7,471 nucleotides of DNA from Bacteroidota bacterium (GTDB lineage Bacteria > Bacteroidota > Bacteroidia > UKL13-3), in contig RDYC01000302.1 of NCBI GenBank assembly GCA_004293295.1, positions 1 to 7,471 of the forward strand, given 5' to 3'. The notes beneath the pieces were generated by a model. It did not search any database and was not told the origin of the DNA. It saw only the letters and a list, made by a program, of their open reading frames with translations. This document shows, one piece after another, positions 1 to 6,616 of the stretch; the first letter of the stretch is position 1, and each line of letters opens with the position of its first letter. Made by a program: the position numbers and the translations under genes.

Positions 1-738
1 TGCTTTCCATTGGTCATAACGCAAGTTATCAATGACAATGAATAAAATTGGCTTGTCTTTTTTACGGATTTCAGGCGCTACTAATTCACCAAAAATTTCA
101 TGAGAAAGAAAAGGCTTGTCAGCTTTTGGTTGGAACCAATCTTCATAATTACGTTCGATGAATTTACCAAATTGCATATTGGCTTCGGCTTTTTGGCTTT
201 CCAAAATTTCCACCATGCTTTGGTCTTCGATATTTTCTAATTCTAATTCCCAGAATAATAATTTTTTGTACAATTCTACCCAATCTTCATAGGTACGAAC
301 CATTGCCATATCCATCGCAATTTTTCGGAATTCTTTCTGATAATCTAAAGTTGTTTTTTCGGAAATCAATCGCGAATGGTCTAAATTCTTCTTCAAACTC
401 AATAAAATCTGATTTGGATTTACAGGTTTTATCAAATAATCAGCAATTTTACTGCCAATGGCATCTTCCATAATGTGCTCTTCTTCACTTTTGGTTATCA
501 TAACCACCGGAACATCGGGCAAAATATTTTTAATATGGGTAAGGGCTTCCAGCCCACTTATGCCCGGCATGTTTTCATCAAGAAACACAATGTCATAATG
601 CTTCTTTTTACAAGCCTCAATGGCATCCACACCGCTTGTTGCCTTATCAACTAGGTAGCCTTTATTGGTTAAAAAAATAATGTGAGGTTTTAGTAATTCT
701 ATTTCGTCATCGGCCCAAAGGATGTGGGTATTGTTCAT
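1..738 (-). CDS. porX: PorX-type response regulator with PglZ domain (3' end outside window)
   Basis: Two-component response regulator of the PorX family, which in Bacteroidota works with the histidine kinase PorY to control type IX secretion genes. The visible 246 residues start at ATG 736-738 and run off the left edge. Residues 1-120 form a receiver domain: acidic pair D10/D11, phosphoacceptor D54 in FLDENMPG, switch T82 and K104-P105. A helical linker follows (about 120-205), rich in charged residues and with WVELYKKLLFWELELE. The last visible residues, FIVIDNLRYDQW, are the opening strand of the PglZ domain, an alkaline-phosphatase-superfamily fold. The family is about 515 residues long, so over half is missing, probably including the catalytic Thr. 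Unlike a classic regulator it has no DNA-binding domain in the visible part. It is transcribed divergently from the lipid A run. The 3' part is clearly more AT-rich than the neighbours. Identification is by motif and architecture. Confidence 0.93.
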   Translation of the reverse strand, partial: MNNTHILWADDEIELLKPHIIFLTNKGYLVDKATSGVDAIEACKKKHYDIVFLDENMPGISGLEALTHIKNILPDVPVVMITKSEEEHIMEDAIGSKIADYLIKPVNPNQILLSLKKNLDHSRLISEKTTLDYQKEFRKIAMDMAMVRTYEDWVELYKKLLFWELELENIEDQSMVEILESQKAEANMQFGKFIERNYEDWFQPKADKPFLSHEIFGELVAPEIRKKDKPILFIVIDNLRYDQWKA

Positions 739-746
739 ATTAAGTA

Positions 747-754
747 TATTTTTG
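747..754 (+). promoter_or_regulatory. Candidate Bacteroidota -7 element for the HD/lpx operon
   Basis: TATTTTTG matches the Bacteroidota -7 consensus TAnnTTTG exactly. It lies in the gap between the divergent porX start (738) and the GTG at 796, so a transcript would begin near 760 and have a leader of about 35 bases. No TTTG -33 box is seen at the usual 19-21 base distance; the nearest TTG (731-733) is only 13 bases away. Such short motifs arise often by chance in AT-rich DNA, so support comes mainly from position. Confidence 0.4.
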
Positions 755-787
755 CTAGGTTAATTATCTATTCAACGCTTTATAGGA

Positions 788-795
788 CAAATATT
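788..795 (-). promoter_or_regulatory. Candidate -7 element for porX
   Basis: Read on the minus strand, 795 to 788 is AATATTTG, one mismatch from TAnnTTTG. A TTTG at 816-813 lies 17 bases upstream and could serve as the -33 box. Transcription would start near 780, giving a porX leader of about 40 bases. A perfect TATTTTTG on the same strand at 820-813 is an alternative, with a longer leader. If either is used, it faces the candidate HD/lpx promoter, and the two transcripts would overlap at their 5' ends. Confidence 0.3.
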
Positions 796-2049
796 GTGCA
801 AACCTTTTCAAACAAAAATAAAATTATCAATGATCCGGTTTATGGATTTGTCAATATCAACTCAGCCCTTCTGTTTGATTTAATAGAAACGCCTGTTTTT
901 CAGCGGTTGAGGCGAATTAAACAATTGGGACTTTCCAATCTGGTTTATCCTGGGGCATTGCACACCAGGTTTCAACATGTCATTGGGGCAATGAGTTTGG
1001 CAGTTCAAGCCGTTGAGGTGTTAAAATCAAAAGGAGTTAACATTACTAACGAAGAGAAAGATGCAGTATGTGCGGCAGTGCTTTTACATGATATTGGGCA
1101 TGGCCCGTTTAGCCACACCCTTGAACAAGTACTGGTTAAGAATGTGCATCACGAAAAGTTATCGCTTGCCTTTATGCAACAACTCAACCTGCAATTTAAT
1201 GGCAAACTGGATAAATGCATCCAAATCTTCACCAATCAATATCCCCGCAAGTTTCTTCACCAATTGGTAAGCAGTCAATTAGATATGGATAGGCTGGATT
1301 ATTTGCGAAGGGATAGCTTTTACACCGGAGTTCAGGAAGGGGTAATTGGGCACGACAGAATTATTAACATGCTTAACGTAGTTGATGATGAGTTGGTTAT
1401 TGATGAAAAGGGAATTTACAGCATTGAGAAGTTTTTAATAGCCCGTAGGTTAATGTATTGGCAAGTGTATTTGCATAAAACAGTTGTAGCAGCAGAAAGT
1501 GTACTGGTTAAAATTATGGAACGCGCCAGCTTATTGGCCTCAAACAAGGTTGCCCTTTTCGCTTCCCCCGATTTCAGTTACTTTTTATACCATCTCCCCG
1601 GTAAAGAAGAGTTTTTAAACAATCCTGAGGTATTAAAGCGGTATAGCAAGTTGGATGACCACGATATATTTTCGGCCATAAAAGTGTGGTGCGATCATGA
1701 TGATTTGGTATTGAGTGATTTGTGCAAGCAATTGCGAGATAGGGAACTGCCAAGGATTGAGCTTAGAAACGAACCCTTTACCGATAACGAAGTGCAATTT
1801 TTAAAAGAAGCGGTAGCCAAGGATAAAGGCATTTCGTTTGAAGAGGCAGGGTACTATGTGTTTACAGATAGTGTAAGCAACAAGGCATACAGCCCAGATG
1901 GTTTTAACATAAAAGTGATGTATAAAAATGGCAATACAGCAGATATAGCCACTGCCTCTGACCAGTACAACATCAGTGCATTAGCACTTCCGGTAACCAA
2001 ATACTTTTTATGTTACCCGAAAATATATAAATTGCCACGATTTAACTGA
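796..2049 (+). CDS. HD-domain phosphohydrolase (SAMHD1/dGTPase-like)
   Basis: Probable metal-dependent phosphohydrolase of the HD superfamily, in the group related to SAMHD1 and bacterial dGTPases; the substrate is unknown. Counting from GTG 796 the protein has 417 residues, close to the roughly 400 usual for Bacteroidota relatives. It opens with KIINDPVYGF, the typical N-terminus. Metal-site residues are H61 in HTRFQH, the H98-D99 doublet in LLHDIGHGPFSH, and D163 in SQLDMDRLDYLRRD. This is followed by an all-helical region and a C-terminal part without known motifs. The reading frame also stays open back to a GTG at 724, but that start would overlap the first codons of divergent porX and add 24 residues with no family match, so 796 is preferred; AGGA at 784-787 could be a weak ribosome site. 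The gene heads the lipid A run, with 12 bases between its stop and the lpxD ATG. Its link to lipid A is positional only. Confidence 0.9.
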   Translation: MQTFSNKNKIINDPVYGFVNINSALLFDLIETPVFQRLRRIKQLGLSNLVYPGALHTRFQHVIGAMSLAVQAVEVLKSKGVNITNEEKDAVCAAVLLHDIGHGPFSHTLEQVLVKNVHHEKLSLAFMQQLNLQFNGKLDKCIQIFTNQYPRKFLHQLVSSQLDMDRLDYLRRDSFYTGVQEGVIGHDRIINMLNVVDDELVIDEKGIYSIEKFLIARRLMYWQVYLHKTVVAAESVLVKIMERASLLASNKVALFASPDFSYFLYHLPGKEEFLNNPEVLKRYSKLDDHDIFSAIKVWCDHDDLVLSDLCKQLRDRELPRIELRNEPFTDNEVQFLKEAVAKDKGISFEEAGYYVFTDSVSNKAYSPDGFNIKVMYKNGNTADIATASDQYNISALALPVTKYFLCYPKIYKLPRFN

Positions 2050-2061
2050 CACTCAAACTTG

Positions 2062-3123
2062 ATGCAAATATCCGTAAAAGAACTGAGTACGCTACTGAAT
2101 GGCCACGTTGTAGGTGATGAAAACGCCTTGCTCAATACGGTTGCCAAGATAGAGGAAGGCAAACCCGGAGCATTGTCATTTTTGGCAAACCCTAAGTATG
2201 AGCCACATATTTACACCACCCAAAGCACTGCAGTTTTGGTTAACAAAAGTTTCGAACCCTCTGCCGCAGTAACAACCACCCTTATTAAAGTGGATGACGC
2301 TTATGCCTCATTTACTTTTTTATTGGAGCAGTTTGCTGGTATTACAAAGGGCAGGGCGGGCATTCACTCAACTGCTGTTGTTGAAACCAATGCACGTGTT
2401 GATGCTTCAGCATTTATTGGTGCCCAAAGTTATATTGGTAACGAGGCGATTATTGGACCGGATTGCCAAATTCATCCACAGGTTTATATTGGCCCGGGGG
2501 CTAAGCTCGGAAAAAATGTAACCCTATATCCCGGGGTTAAAATTTATCACTTATGCGAGATAGGTGACAATACCATTATTCATTCGGGTACTGTTATTGG
2601 CAGTGATGGGTTTGGTTTTGCACCACTAGAAGATGGAACATACAAAAAAATTCCCCAAATAGGCAATGTGATTATTGAAGCCGATGTAGAAATAGGCAGC
2701 AATTGCAGTATTGATAGGGCCACAATGGGAAGTACCATCATACGTAGGGGTGTTAAGTTAGATAACTTGGTTCAAATTGCGCACAATGTTGAAATTGGAG
2801 AGCATACCGTTATGGCATCTCAAAGTGGTGTTGCAGGAAGTACCAAAATTGGCAAACATTGTGTTATTGGAGGGCAAGTTGGATTTGCAGGTCACATTAC
2901 CATAGCCGATGGTAGCCAGTTTGGCGCACAAAGCGGCATTGGAACAAGTATTAAAGAACCTAAAGGCAAGTGGTTTGGCAGCCCTGCGTTTGAGGTAAAA
3001 AGTGCCATCCGATCAGCCGCTGTGTTTAAACGATTGCCTGATATGGAGAAAAAGTTGGTTGAATTAGAACGGTTATTAACGAATAGTAAAAATAAAGAAG
3101 CAAGTGAAACAAACAACAATTAA
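2062..3123 (+). CDS. lpxD: UDP-3-O-(3-hydroxyacyl)glucosamine N-acyltransferase LpxD
   Basis: LpxD transfers a 3-hydroxyacyl chain from acyl carrier protein to the 2-amino group of UDP-3-O-acylglucosamine, the third step of lipid A synthesis, in the cytoplasm; the active form is a homotrimer. The protein has 353 residues (E. coli 341). Residues 1-100 are the uridine-binding N-terminal domain, with LSFLANPKYEPHIYTT. From about 105 to 315 hexapeptide repeats (IG/VxIGxx pattern) build a left-handed beta-helix. The catalytic His is H241 in QIAHNVEIG, equivalent to E. coli H239, preceded by the conserved GSDGFGF and SIDRATMG segments. The C-terminus is a charged helix, KRLPDMEKKLVELERLL. ATG 2062 is chosen over the TTG immediately before it. 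The last 20 bases overlap the start of lpxC/fabZ, which suggests coupled translation. Confidence 0.97.
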   Translation: MQISVKELSTLLNGHVVGDENALLNTVAKIEEGKPGALSFLANPKYEPHIYTTQSTAVLVNKSFEPSAAVTTTLIKVDDAYASFTFLLEQFAGITKGRAGIHSTAVVETNARVDASAFIGAQSYIGNEAIIGPDCQIHPQVYIGPGAKLGKNVTLYPGVKIYHLCEIGDNTIIHSGTVIGSDGFGFAPLEDGTYKKIPQIGNVIIEADVEIGSNCSIDRATMGSTIIRRGVKLDNLVQIAHNVEIGEHTVMASQSGVAGSTKIGKHCVIGGQVGFAGHITIADGSQFGAQSGIGTSIKEPKGKWFGSPAFEVKSAIRSAAVFKRLPDMEKKLVELERLLTNSKNKEASETNNN

Positions 3124-4489
3124 AAAAGCAGTTAGCATAAGTGGTGTAGGGTTACACACAGGCGAAAATGTTACACTTACTTTTTTGCCTGCACCAGACC
3201 ATCATGGAGTTAAATTTCAACGCATAGATTTACCCGGACAGCCCATAATTGATGCAGATGTAGATAATGTTGTGGATACTTCGCGCGGAACCACCCTTGA
3301 ACAAAATGGTGCCAGGGTTGCCACTGTTGAACATGTAATGGCCTCGTTAGCCGGCCTAGAAATTGATAACTGTTTGGTGCAAACTGATGCCACCGAAACA
3401 CCCATTATGGATGGCAGTTCCCGTTACTTTATCAAGGCACTTAAAGAAGCTGGTATACAGGAATTGGAGCATGAGCGCGAGTACTTTGCCATTCCCCACA
3501 ATGTTTATTATAACGAAGGCGATCGTAGCGTTGAAATGATAGCCATGCCACTCGATGATTACCGCCTTACTGTTATGGTAGACTATAACTCTCCGGTGCT
3601 TGGCAGCCAACATGCCTCAGTTACCAGTTTAAAGGAGTTTGAAACAGATATTGCCAGTTGCCGAACATTTTGCTTCCTCCACGAGTTGGAAATGCTGTTA
3701 AAGCATGGCCTTATTAAGGGTGGCGATTTAAATAATGCCATTGTTATTGTAGATAGAATTATAGAAGATGATGAGATGGAGCACTTGGCAAAATTATTTG
3801 ATAAGCCCAAGGTAGAGGTGAGAAAAGAGGGCATATTAAACAACGTTGAGTTGCGCTTTCATAACGAGCCTGCACGTCATAAATTACTTGATTTGATTGG
3901 AGATTTGGCCTTGATTGGTACACCTATTAAAGCCCAAATTATGGCTGCACGCCCCGGACATGCCGCTAATGTGGAGTTTGGTAAACGCATTAAGGCATTG
4001 ATTAAAAAATCAAGGGCTAATAACAACATACCCAAATACGATCCAAACAAAGAGCCCGTTTACACCATTAACGAAATCAGCAAGTTTTTACCCCATAAAT
4101 ACCCGTTTCTATTGGTAGATAAGGTAATTAGCATGGGTAAAAGTCACATTGTTGCGGTTAAAAATGTTACCATTAACGAACCATTTTTTCCCGGACATTT
4201 CCCCAATAATCCCGTAATGCCGGGGGTGCTGATAATTGAAGCAATGGCGCAAGCAGGAGGGGTAATGATACTCTCTCAGGTTGATGATCCGGAAAACTAC
4301 AACACCTATTTCATGAAGATTGATAATGCCAAGTTTAAGGAGAAAGTATTACCCGGTGATACTTTACTGCTTAAATTAGATATGATAGCACCAATAAGGA
4401 GAGGTGTTTGTGTGATGAAAGGACAGGCATTTGTTGGAGAGAAATTGGTTTGTGAAGCTGATTTGATGGCACAGGTAGCTAAAAAATAA
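3104..4489 (+). CDS. lpxC/fabZ: Bifunctional LpxC deacetylase / FabZ 3-hydroxyacyl-ACP dehydratase
   Basis: Fusion of two enzymes in 461 residues, the arrangement normal for Bacteroidota. Residues 1-310 are LpxC, the zinc-dependent deacetylase that commits UDP-3-O-acyl-GlcNAc to lipid A. Zinc ligands by motif are H77 (VEHVMASL), H259 and D263 (HKLLDLIGD); E76 is the general base and H286 (RPGHAAN) the second catalytic residue. Relative to E. coli about 23 extra residues lie near 221-244, before the H259 helix. A short linker (about 305-320, NIPKYDPNKEPVY) leads to FabZ at 320-461, which dehydrates 3-hydroxyacyl-ACP in fatty acid elongation; its catalytic pair is H365 (FPGHFPNNP) and E379 (LIIEAMAQAGG). 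The fusion joins enzymes that compete for or use the products of the 3-hydroxyacyl-ACP pool. The start is GTG 3104, giving the expected KQTTIKKAVSISGVGLHTG, and lies inside the end of lpxD. No stop or frameshift separates the domains. Confidence 0.96.
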   Translation: MKQTTIKKAVSISGVGLHTGENVTLTFLPAPDHHGVKFQRIDLPGQPIIDADVDNVVDTSRGTTLEQNGARVATVEHVMASLAGLEIDNCLVQTDATETPIMDGSSRYFIKALKEAGIQELEHEREYFAIPHNVYYNEGDRSVEMIAMPLDDYRLTVMVDYNSPVLGSQHASVTSLKEFETDIASCRTFCFLHELEMLLKHGLIKGGDLNNAIVIVDRIIEDDEMEHLAKLFDKPKVEVRKEGILNNVELRFHNEPARHKLLDLIGDLALIGTPIKAQIMAARPGHAANVEFGKRIKALIKKSRANNNIPKYDPNKEPVYTINEISKFLPHKYPFLLVDKVISMGKSHIVAVKNVTINEPFFPGHFPNNPVMPGVLIIEAMAQAGGVMILSQVDDPENYNTYFMKIDNAKFKEKVLPGDTLLLKLDMIAPIRRGVCVMKGQAFVGEKLVCEADLMAQVAKK

Positions 4490-4491
4490 AC

Positions 4492-4499
4492 TATACTTG
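4492..4499 (+). promoter_or_regulatory. Weak candidate internal -7 element before lpxA
   Basis: TATACTTG differs from TAnnTTTG at one base and sits just after the lpxC/fabZ stop, in the longest gap (52 bases) within the plus-strand run. Transcription would begin near 4506, about 36 bases before the lpxA ATG. No convincing -33 box was found. It could let lpxA and the ABC gene be expressed partly on their own, but a chance match is quite possible. Confidence 0.2.
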
Positions 4500-4541
4500 A
4501 AAAGCTCTTTTAAACAAGGGCAAACAAAACTTAAAATACTA

Positions 4542-5333
4542 ATGATTCAAAGTCTTGCATATATAGATCCTCAGGCGAAAATTGCTTCAAATGTGGTGGT
4601 AGAACCATTTACCGTGATTCACAAAAATGTAGTTATCGGTGAAGGAACCTGGATTGGTCCAAATGTTACCATATTTCCAAACACCATTATTGGTAAAAAC
4701 TGTAAGGTGTTTCCCGGTGCAGTGCTTGGTGCAGTGCCACAAGATTTAAAATTTAATGGAGAAGAAACACAAGTAATTATTGGAGATAATACCACCATTA
4801 GGGAGGCGGTAACCATTAACAGGGGTACCGTTGATAAAATGCAAACAGTTGTGGGGGCAAATTGCTTAATTATGGCATATGTTCATCTGGCGCACGATTG
4901 TGTGGTTGGTAATAATGTAATTATTGCAAATGGGGTGCAGGTAGCCGGACACGTAACCATAGAAGACAATGCAAGAATAGGAGGATTATCAGCAGTTCAC
5001 CAGTTTGTAAATATTGGCCGTCATGTTATGATAGAAGGAGGAAGCATGGTAAGTAAAGATGTACCTCCTTTTGTAAAAGCAGGTCGTTACCCACTTTCTT
5101 ACGAGGGGATCAATTCTGTTGGTTTAAGAAGGAGCGGCTTTACCAACGAGAAAATAAGCGAAATTCAAGAAATATACCGCATGCTGTTTGTGCATAATAC
5201 CAACGTAAGCAAAGCATTAAAAATCGTACAAACGCAAATGCCTCCAACCCCTGAAAGAGATGAGATTTTAAGCTTCATCGGAGATTCAGAACGCGGAGTA
5301 ATGAAAGGGTTCCAGCAACGCAGCAGGTTTTAA
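4542..5333 (+). CDS. lpxA: UDP-N-acetylglucosamine acyltransferase LpxA
   Basis: LpxA moves a 3-hydroxyacyl chain from acyl carrier protein to the 3-OH of UDP-GlcNAc, the first step of lipid A synthesis, as a cytoplasmic trimer. The protein has 263 residues. Residues 1-185 are hexapeptide repeats forming a left-handed beta-helix; the rest is the helical C-terminal domain (GLRRSGF onward). Catalytic H118 in AHDC matches E. coli H125, with H115, H137 and H153-Q154 also in place. The acyl-ruler position (E. coli G173) is G166 by ungapped alignment, compatible with a long acyl chain of 14 carbons or more. Compared with E. coli the N-terminal helix is one coil (six residues) shorter. An in-frame TTG at 4497 would add 15 residues, but ATG 4542 gives the family start MIQSLAYIDP and has an A-rich leader typical of the phylum. 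It follows lpxC/fabZ after 52 bases and its stop shares one base with the ABC gene start. Confidence 0.96.
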   Translation: MIQSLAYIDPQAKIASNVVVEPFTVIHKNVVIGEGTWIGPNVTIFPNTIIGKNCKVFPGAVLGAVPQDLKFNGEETQVIIGDNTTIREAVTINRGTVDKMQTVVGANCLIMAYVHLAHDCVVGNNVIIANGVQVAGHVTIEDNARIGGLSAVHQFVNIGRHVMIEGGSMVSKDVPPFVKAGRYPLSYEGINSVGLRRSGFTNEKISEIQEIYRMLFVHNTNVSKALKIVQTQMPPTPERDEILSFIGDSERGVMKGFQQRSRF

Positions 5334-5950
5334 TGGAGGCCATTGAGGTTAACTTGCATGAGGTTGGTAAGCGATTCGGAAAGCAGTGGCTGTTTAAAGA
5401 CTTATCAGCTAAACTTGAACAAGGTAAATCATATGCCATAACTGGTAACAATGGCAGTGGTAAGTCAACATTACTCCAAATCATATTTGGCTATCAAACC
5501 CCAACAAAGGGTAAACTTCAGGTACAAAATCACCAAACCCCAATATTGCCTGCTGATGTGTTTAAATACACCTCATTTGTTGCCCCATACTTAGAATTAC
5601 CCGAAGAGTTAACGTTAGTGGAGCAATTGCATTTTCACCACCAATTTAAACCACTTCAATCCAAAGTTACCATCACCCAGCTTATTGAAGAAATTGGGTT
5701 AACAGCTAGTGCCCATAAAAAAATAAAACACTTTAGCAGTGGTATGAAACAAAGAGTAAAACTTGCCCAAGCCTTTTATAGCAGTTCACCGGTGTTGCTG
5801 TTTGACGAGCCTTGTACCAATCTGGATGAGAAAGGGATGACTTGGTATCAAGAGCAAATAAAAAAATGTAAAACCAATCGCTTGGTGGTTATTGCCTCTA
5901 ACCAAAAGGATGAATATGCCTTTGTTGATGAGGTATTAAGGATTGTTTAA
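5333..5950 (+). CDS. ABC-type ATP-binding protein, lipid A operon-linked, atypical Q and H loops
   Basis: Nucleotide-binding subunit of an ABC system, 205 residues and a single domain with no membrane segment. Visible motifs are Walker A GNNGSGKST (38-46), signature SSGMKQR (135-141), and Walker B PVLLFDEP (153-160) with D158 and catalytic E159, followed by the D-loop (NLDEKG). Two usual landmarks differ: where the Q-loop Gln is expected the sequence reads FVAPYLELPEELT (82-94), with Pro or Ala at the position, and the switch His is replaced by N190 in IASNQ. From memory, relatives beside lpxA in other Bacteroidota share the APYLEL and ASNQ segments, so these look like family traits rather than decay. 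The ATG overlaps the lpxA stop (TAATG), implying tight coupling. No permease gene is in the window, so transported substrate and partner are unknown; a role in LPS or lipid handling is only suggested by position. Confidence 0.9.
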   Translation: MEAIEVNLHEVGKRFGKQWLFKDLSAKLEQGKSYAITGNNGSGKSTLLQIIFGYQTPTKGKLQVQNHQTPILPADVFKYTSFVAPYLELPEELTLVEQLHFHHQFKPLQSKVTITQLIEEIGLTASAHKKIKHFSSGMKQRVKLAQAFYSSSPVLLFDEPCTNLDEKGMTWYQEQIKKCKTNRLVVIASNQKDEYAFVDEVLRIV

Positions 5951-6598
5951 TCGGAAAGCGATTGAGCGAGGATGCTTGCGTACATAAATGGTTTTGCCTT
6001 CAATGTTTGTTTTGCATAAAACACCATATTGGTCGTGGAGCTTAACAATGCTTCCACCAATCATTTTATCGTTAATAAATAGCACCGGTATTGAATCGCC
6101 TATCATCCAGGACTCATCAAAATTTATCAAATAATCATCCGGTTTAATTCTCTCTTTATTAATTCTCTTTTTAACAATAAGCTCTTTCAATGTGGGCAAT
6201 TCAAAAAAAACGGTATCGTTTAAAAAATAACCATTTTTAAGACCATAAGGCAACGTGGTTTGTTTAATGTCAATAACATCAGCGGTTAACATCAGGGTAC
6301 GTTTGGTAAAACAAAGGATGTAACTCGTTTTGATGTCAGTGGTAAAATTTGCCAATATTAACCCATCGCGTGCAGGGAATTTACTAAGCATATTGGCCCT
6401 TGCTTCAGCTGCAAGTCCTTGGGCAAATAGTCCACCCTCACCTAAAAAGTAAGAAGCAGAAGCTGCTCCGGAAACGGAACCGGCATAACGGTGTTCAGCA
6501 GGAATCATTACCGAACTTCCGGTAAAAGTACCAAAGTGGGTGGCGGTGCAGCCACTTAGTATAATTGCAACAATCAGAAGGTAAAATGATGTTTTCAT
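5936..6598 (-). CDS. Putative lipoprotein, DUF6567-like N-terminal part
   Basis: Predicted lipoprotein of 220 residues, function unknown. Residues 1-16 are a lipoprotein signal peptide with lipobox LSGC, making C17 the lipidated residue. No acidic cluster follows the Cys (TATHFG), so the surface-export signal described in some Bacteroidota is not evident and a periplasm-facing location is likelier. Residues 24-110 have a small-residue segment (GSVSGAASASYFLGEGG, 40-56), an amphipathic helix (LAAEARANML) and the strand TLMLTADVID (101-110); this resembles the small DUF6567 lipoproteins of Bacteroidota, judged by eye. Residues 115-220 go beyond that resemblance and contain two beta-rich repeats of the kind VLFINDKMIGGSIVKL and YGVLCKTNIEGKTIYV. 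ATG 6598 is chosen for the signal peptide. It lies 18 bases after the DUF4294-type gene, probably co-transcribed, and its stop overlaps the ABC gene end by 15 bases on the opposite strand. Confidence 0.82.
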   Translation of the reverse strand: MKTSFYLLIVAIILSGCTATHFGTFTGSSVMIPAEHRYAGSVSGAASASYFLGEGGLFAQGLAAEARANMLSKFPARDGLILANFTTDIKTSYILCFTKRTLMLTADVIDIKQTTLPYGLKNGYFLNDTVFFELPTLKELIVKKRINKERIKPDDYLINFDESWMIGDSIPVLFINDKMIGGSIVKLHDQYGVLCKTNIEGKTIYVRKHPRSIAFRLNNP

Positions 6599-6616
6599 AA
6601 GTGTGGTATTAATGGG

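Noticed and set aside
2059..2061. TTG as start of lpxD
   Set aside because: It directly precedes ATG 2062, which is a stronger start and gives the normal N-terminus.
2380..2960. Repeated IG/VxIG-type DNA similarity within lpxD and again in lpxA
   Set aside because: It reflects the hexapeptide repeats of the acyltransferase fold, not a DNA repeat element.
2892..3843. Several minus-strand open frames of 62-86 residues across lpxD and lpxC/fabZ
   Set aside because: They lie opposite strongly supported conserved genes, have no recognisable domain, and look like frame shadows.
4010..4070. Separate fabZ gene downstream of lpxC
   Set aside because: The frame is continuous through a short linker with no stop, and the fusion is normal for the phylum.
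4497..4541. Fifteen extra N-terminal residues on LpxA from TTG 4497
   Set aside because: The family starts at MIQxLAYIxP, matching ATG 4542; the extra Lys-rich residues have no match in LpxA as I know it.
5950..5990. Possible terminator hairpin after the ABC gene
   Set aside because: The best inverted repeat (around 5967-5981) is short and mismatched and has no T-run, and it is inside the lipoprotein gene.
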